Positions 60,126 through 64,000 of a stretch of DNA of 64,000 nt are shown here, piece by piece. The stretch's first letter is position 1. The number at the start of each line of letters is the position of its first letter. Both the position numbers and the translations under genes were made by a program. The DNA comes from Clostridium paraputrificum (lineage in GTDB: Bacteria; Bacillota; Clostridia; Clostridiales; Clostridiaceae), in assembly GCF_900447045.1 (NCBI RefSeq), contig NZ_UAWH01000014.1:1114501-1178500 (forward strand). The letters run 5' to 3'. The notes beneath the pieces were generated by a model, which saw only the letters and a list, made by a program, of their open reading frames with translations, was not told the origin of the DNA and searched no databases.

Positions 60126-60860
60126 ATGATAAATAATAAAGATAATATAGAAAACTTTTTTAAAATAGTTTGTGAATTAAAGGAATCAATTGATACTATT
60201 AAAAATAATGGAGAGTATTTAAGGAATCATCGTTTAACATTAAATATATCTTTGTTAGATTTTTTGTCAAAATCATATAAACCAAAAGAAAGAAGTAACC
60301 GTATTAGATTTTGTAGCCTTATTAAGGATATGACTAGCTTAGATTATTTAGATAAAGTTAGTATTCCTCAGCTATATTATTACTTGCAAAAAGATAGCAG
60401 CGTAGAATTAAATAAAATTAGAAAATTTGTAGAAATTAAATATAAAGAGATTCCACGTTCCATACCTGTTGATATTAATATGGATATAGAAATAGATACA
60501 ATTAAGGAAATGTGGCCAAGAAGATACGAATACAATGGTGAAAGAGTATTCTTAGAAATGTTTCAACATATAAATTTACTTTGGAAGGAAAGGAATAACC
60601 TTATTCACGAGATGAGGAGAAGAACTTTAGGTGGAAGTTTCTTTGAAGAAAGAGAACGTCCTTATTATGTGCATTTTATGGGTGCATGTGGTGAAAATGG
60701 ATTTGATAGCGATGAATACTTTGAACTTTGTTATCCAGAAAGAATATATGAGATAATTTTAGATGAGTGTATTATTAATTTAAAAGAATACTTTGTTCAA
60801 AGAAATATAGATCCATTTTTATCTTTTAATTCAGACCAATTAATTGCTGTTCAATTGTAA
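60126..60860 (+). CDS. Unrecognised protein with RNxxxH (HEPN-type) motif, end of the restriction operon
   Basis: The 244-residue, largely helical, soluble protein contains WKERNNLIHEMRRRTLGG (R156, N157, H161), which matches the catalytic RNxxxH of HEPN RNases. The preceding helix FQHINLLW fits a HEPN helix. The rest, including an N-terminal bundle and the C-terminus, matches nothing I know. It starts 35 bp after the YdbC gene and is co-oriented with it. A role as effector or toxin controlled by the restriction genes is inferred. It could instead be an inactive HEPN scaffold. Confidence 0.62.
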   Translation: MINNKDNIENFFKIVCELKESIDTIKNNGEYLRNHRLTLNISLLDFLSKSYKPKERSNRIRFCSLIKDMTSLDYLDKVSIPQLYYYLQKDSSVELNKIRKFVEIKYKEIPRSIPVDINMDIEIDTIKEMWPRRYEYNGERVFLEMFQHINLLWKERNNLIHEMRRRTLGGSFFEERERPYYVHFMGACGENGFDSDEYFELCYPERIYEIILDECIINLKEYFVQRNIDPFLSFNSDQLIAVQL

Positions 60861-60964
60861 TAAATATAATAAAATAAATAGTTTAATGGATTTATAATAA
60901 CATTTTGATAATGAAATTGTTATTATGAACTAAAGTTAAAAAGGATTAAATAACACAAATATAC

Positions 60965-60994
60965 AAAGAAGCCTGATGTTGTCAGGCTTCTTTA
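60965..60994 (+). terminator. Rho-independent terminator
   Basis: AAAGAAGCCTGA pairs perfectly with TCAGGCTTCTTT around TGTTG. It closes the restriction operon; a weaker ATAATAAC / GTTATTAT repeat lies just before it. Confidence 0.82.
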
Positions 60995-61133
60995 ACATTA
61001 TATAAAATCAAATAAGATTAAATAAAACTAGGTGGATGAGTAATTATTATATGGAAAACAAGTCAATTAAAAAGGAAAAAAGACTGGTTTATAGAATTCT
61101 ATATCTAAGAAAATCATATAAAAGGTGGAGAAA

Positions 61134-64000
61134 ATGAAACAAGGGTTATATGAGCAAATAATAAACACTAAAATATTAGAAGAATTAGATAGAATAAACA
61201 AAGAAAATTTCATAATAGATAAAGAAAACATTGATAAAGAAGAAGCAAAGGTACTTTTATCTCAATATATAGAATCAGTAATACGAAGATCACTAAACTA
61301 TATTAGAGATAAAGAGAAAGAAAAAGACTATAAGTTATTAAGACAAATTGAAGCTTGTAATAAAATAATCAATATTCTTAGTGAAATATCCGATGAAGAG
61401 GATATAAAAAAATATAAAATAGATGAAAATGGAGAAATGCTAACAGCTCTCTATTCAAGAATAAATAATAAAAGGGCACTTACAAAAGAAAAGGCTATAA
61501 GACCTGCAACACCTCTTTCTCAAAGCTCTCTATTCACAGGGGCATCATTAGAACCTAATATGTTAAGTGAATTAAATAAAGAGATATTATCCTGTGATAG
61601 CATTGATTTACTTGTTTCCTTTGTTAAATGGAGTGGTATCAGATGTCTTATGGATAGTTTAGAAGAGGCTACTCAAGGTGGCAAAAAACTTAGAATCATA
61701 ACTACTTCATATATGGGAGCTACTGATTTTAAGGCTATTAATGAGTTAAGCAAATTGCCTAATACAGAGATAAAAATATCTTATGATACAGAAAGAACTA
61801 GACTTCATGCAAAAGCTTATATGTTTAAAAGAGATACAGGCTTTACTACTGCATACATAGGATCATCTAATCTTTCAAATGCTGCCTTAACTTCAGGGTT
61901 AGAGTGGAATATAAAAATTACTGAACAAGATTCCTTTGATATTGTTAGAAAGTTTGAGGCTACCTTTGAAAGTTATTGGAATGATGCAGAGTTTATTTCT
62001 TATAAGGGTAGTGATGAAGAGAAAATTAGGTTAAAGAGGTCCCTAAGAAATGAATTAAAAACTGAAGAAAATAAATTTAATTTTACCTTTGATATAAGAC
62101 CATATTCCTATCAAAAAGAAATTCTAGATAAGCTAAAGGTAGAAAGAGAATTATTTAATAAAAATAGAAATTTAGTAATTGCAGCAACTGGTGTTGGTAA
62201 AACTGTTATTTCTGCATTTGATTATAAAAACTATTGCATTGATAATAAGGGGAAAGCTAATAGGCTTTTATTTGTAGTACATAGAGAAGAAATATTAAAA
62301 CAAGCTAGGGATACTTTTAGGGCTATACTTAAAAACAATAACTTTGGGGATTTAATGGTAGGGGGAAGAACTCCAGATAGCCTAGAGTATTTGTTTGTAT
62401 CTATACAAAGCTTAAATAGAAAAAGTCTTTATGATGTAACTTCTGATGATTACTATGATTTTATTATAGTTGATGAATTTCATCATGCAGCTGCTCCATC
62501 ATATCAAAGGTTATTAAGTTATTATAAACCTAAAATATTATTAGGTTTAACTGCAACTCCAGAAAGAAATGATGGAGAGGACATATTTAAATATTTTGAT
62601 GATAGGATTAGTGCTGAAATAAGATTGCCAGAGGCTATAGATAGAAAGCTACTTTCACCTTTTCAATATTTTGCTGTAACAGATGATGTGGATTTATCTA
62701 AATTAAAGTGGAAAAGAAAAGGATATGATATTAGGAAATTAGATAAAGTATATACAGGTAATGATTTAAGAGTAAGCCAAATTGTTACTAGCTTAAACAA
62801 ATATGTTACAGATATAGATAAGGTAATAGGTTTAGGGTTCTGTGTAAGTAAGGAACATGCAAAGTTTATGGCTAATAGCTTTAATAATATTGGTATTCCT
62901 TCTTTAGCCTTAACTGATGAGACTAAAAAGGAAGATAGAAACTTAGCAAAGGAAAGACTAGTAAGCGGAGAGATTAAATTCATCTTTGTAGTTGATCTAT
63001 ATAATGAGGGGGTAGATATTCCAGAAATAAATACAATCCTATTTTTAAGACCAACAGAAAGCTTAACTGTATTTTTACAACAGTTAGGTAGAGGATTAAG
63101 ATTAAGCGAAGGTAAGGAGTGTCTAACAGTTTTAGACTTCGTTGGACAAGCTCATAAAAATTATAACTTTGAAGAAAAGTTTAGAACTCTTATTGGAAAA
63201 TCGAATCATTCAGTAAAGGAATATATAGAAAATGGGTTTATAACCCTACCAAAAGGGTGTTATATACAGTTAGAGAAGCAAGCAAAAGAGTATATTCTAA
63301 GAAATATTAAGTCAGGAGTTAATAATAAAGCAAAATTAATCTATAAACTTAAAGTATTTAAAGAGGAAACCTTAACTGAGCTTACTTTAGAAAACTTCTT
63401 AAAGTATAATAATTTATCTTTAATAGACTTCTATGGTAAGCAAGGAGATAGAAGTTTTTCAAGGATGTTAGTTCTTGCAGGGGTAAGAGATGATTTTTAT
63501 GATGAAAATGAAATAGATATAACTAAGAAACTTAAGAACTTATTTCATATAAATTCAAGGAGATTAATTGAGTTTATATTTAAGGTGATTAATAATGAAA
63601 TACCTCTGAATTCATTAAATGAAGAAGACAAATTAATTCTTAACATGATGTATTATACATTCTATAATAATGCGCCAGATAAAGAAGGCTTAGCTTCATT
63701 AGAAGATGGAATATTAAAGTTACTTAGAAATAAAACAATGATGGAAGAGGTTTGTGAAATACTAAAATATAATTATAGCAATTTGAACTTTGTTGATAAA
63801 AATGTAAACTTAGATTTTATATGTCCTTTAGATTTACATTGTGAATATTCAAGAGATCAGATTATGGCGGCATTTGATTATTTTAATGGTGAAAACAAAC
63901 CATCCTTTAGAGAAGGAACAAAGTATTTTAAAGATAAACCATTAGATGTATTCTTTGTGACTTTAAATAAGAGTGAAAAAGATTTTTCTCCTTCTACTTT
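61134..64000 (+). CDS. PLD plus DEAD/DEAH helicase of the DUF3427 type, 3' end outside window
   Basis: At least 955 residues are visible, open to the window edge. The order is: N-terminal helical part (1-140); PLD-like domain (about 150-290, HAKAYMF and YIGSSNLSNAAL are the HKD-like motif); and an SF2 helicase with Walker A AATGVGKTVI (about 355), DEFHH in IVDEFHHAAAP, LGLTATPER, and QQLGRGLRLSEGKEC. The visible end, DKPLDVFFVTLNKSEKDFSP, is the start of the DUF3427 domain. The ATG at 61134 has GGTGGAG. Function unproven, but probably DNA defence. Confidence 0.88.
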   Translation, partial: MKQGLYEQIINTKILEELDRINKENFIIDKENIDKEEAKVLLSQYIESVIRRSLNYIRDKEKEKDYKLLRQIEACNKIINILSEISDEEDIKKYKIDENGEMLTALYSRINNKRALTKEKAIRPATPLSQSSLFTGASLEPNMLSELNKEILSCDSIDLLVSFVKWSGIRCLMDSLEEATQGGKKLRIITTSYMGATDFKAINELSKLPNTEIKISYDTERTRLHAKAYMFKRDTGFTTAYIGSSNLSNAALTSGLEWNIKITEQDSFDIVRKFEATFESYWNDAEFISYKGSDEEKIRLKRSLRNELKTEENKFNFTFDIRPYSYQKEILDKLKVERELFNKNRNLVIAATGVGKTVISAFDYKNYCIDNKGKANRLLFVVHREEILKQARDTFRAILKNNNFGDLMVGGRTPDSLEYLFVSIQSLNRKSLYDVTSDDYYDFIIVDEFHHAAAPSYQRLLSYYKPKILLGLTATPERNDGEDIFKYFDDRISAEIRLPEAIDRKLLSPFQYFAVTDDVDLSKLKWKRKGYDIRKLDKVYTGNDLRVSQIVTSLNKYVTDIDKVIGLGFCVSKEHAKFMANSFNNIGIPSLALTDETKKEDRNLAKERLVSGEIKFIFVVDLYNEGVDIPEINTILFLRPTESLTVFLQQLGRGLRLSEGKECLTVLDFVGQAHKNYNFEEKFRTLIGKSNHSVKEYIENGFITLPKGCYIQLEKQAKEYILRNIKSGVNNKAKLIYKLKVFKEETLTELTLENFLKYNNLSLIDFYGKQGDRSFSRMLVLAGVRDDFYDENEIDITKKLKNLFHINSRRLIEFIFKVINNEIPLNSLNEEDKLILNMMYYTFYNNAPDKEGLASLEDGILKLLRNKTMMEEVCEILKYNYSNLNFVDKNVNLDFICPLDLHCEYSRDQIMAAFDYFNGENKPSFREGTKYFKDKPLDVFFVTLNKSEKDFSPST

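Noticed and set aside
50871-60860. DISARM or BREX assignment of the restriction operon
   Set aside because: No DrmB (DUF1998), BrxC/PglX or PglZ-like protein is seen; Mod/Res motifs are those of type III.

Overview
The window reads as the chromosome of a low-GC, Gram-positive, spore-forming-type anaerobe, most likely Clostridium sensu stricto. This is judged from the very AT-rich intergenic DNA, strong AGGAGG-type ribosome sites with frequent TTG/GTG starts, U-tract hairpin terminators, and clostridial protein families. The species is not assigned. Almost all genes are on the + strand. No rRNA, tRNA or CRISPR array was seen.

Region 1 (1-8.1 kb) holds mixed accessory genes: the 3' part of a large envelope-type protein, two overlapping flavodoxin-like genes, a hexapeptide acetyltransferase, a P-loop kinase-like protein, an S41 peptidase, a broken zinc-ribbon gene and a LysM amidase. 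Region 2 (8.3-12.8 kb) is an aryl-beta-glucoside operon: a LicT-type antiterminator, a PTS IIBCA transporter and a GH1 6-phospho-beta-glucosidase. A clear RAT/terminator switch precedes licT and a second RAT-like element precedes the transporter gene. Region 3 (13.2-23.4 kb) has small regulatory units: a MarR / pirin / azoreductase unit with two identical 20-bp palindromic operators and a pirin gene broken by one stop codon, a tandem BFD-type ferredoxin-like protein, two XRE regulators with their own palindromes, and ArsC.

Region 4 (24.0-30.3 kb) is a second beta-glycoside locus: ROK kinase, orphan CelB-type IIC, acyl esterase, GH1 enzyme, AraC regulator and a ChbG/YdjC-type deacetylase. It looks built for acetylated beta-linked disaccharides. 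A sigma factor gene follows on the minus strand, and a broken piece of a second copy lies at 23.7 kb.

Region 5 (31.7-46.8 kb) consists of two cassettes bounded by three copies of a ~140-bp terminator-plus-leader repeat. The first cassette is a sortase-C pilus operon with a SARP/BTAD regulator. The second is a DeoR-regulated mtnK-mtnA-GatC-class II aldolase operon that fits a 5-methylthioribose / 5-deoxyribose salvage (DHAP shunt) route, followed by decayed aldo/keto reductase and IS30 sequences.

Region 6 (46.9-64 kb) is a defence island. It starts with an HNH protein, a PD-(D/E)XK protein, a MazG-like pyrophosphohydrolase and an AlbA_2/Schlafen-type protein. An extended type III restriction-modification operon follows: PLD-SNF2 helicase, DUF4391, Mod, Res, a YdbC/PC4-like protein and an unrecognised protein with an RNxxxH HEPN motif. 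A second PLD-helicase (DUF3427 type) runs off the window end. The extended operon and the repeat-bounded cassettes are the best candidates for something not yet described.
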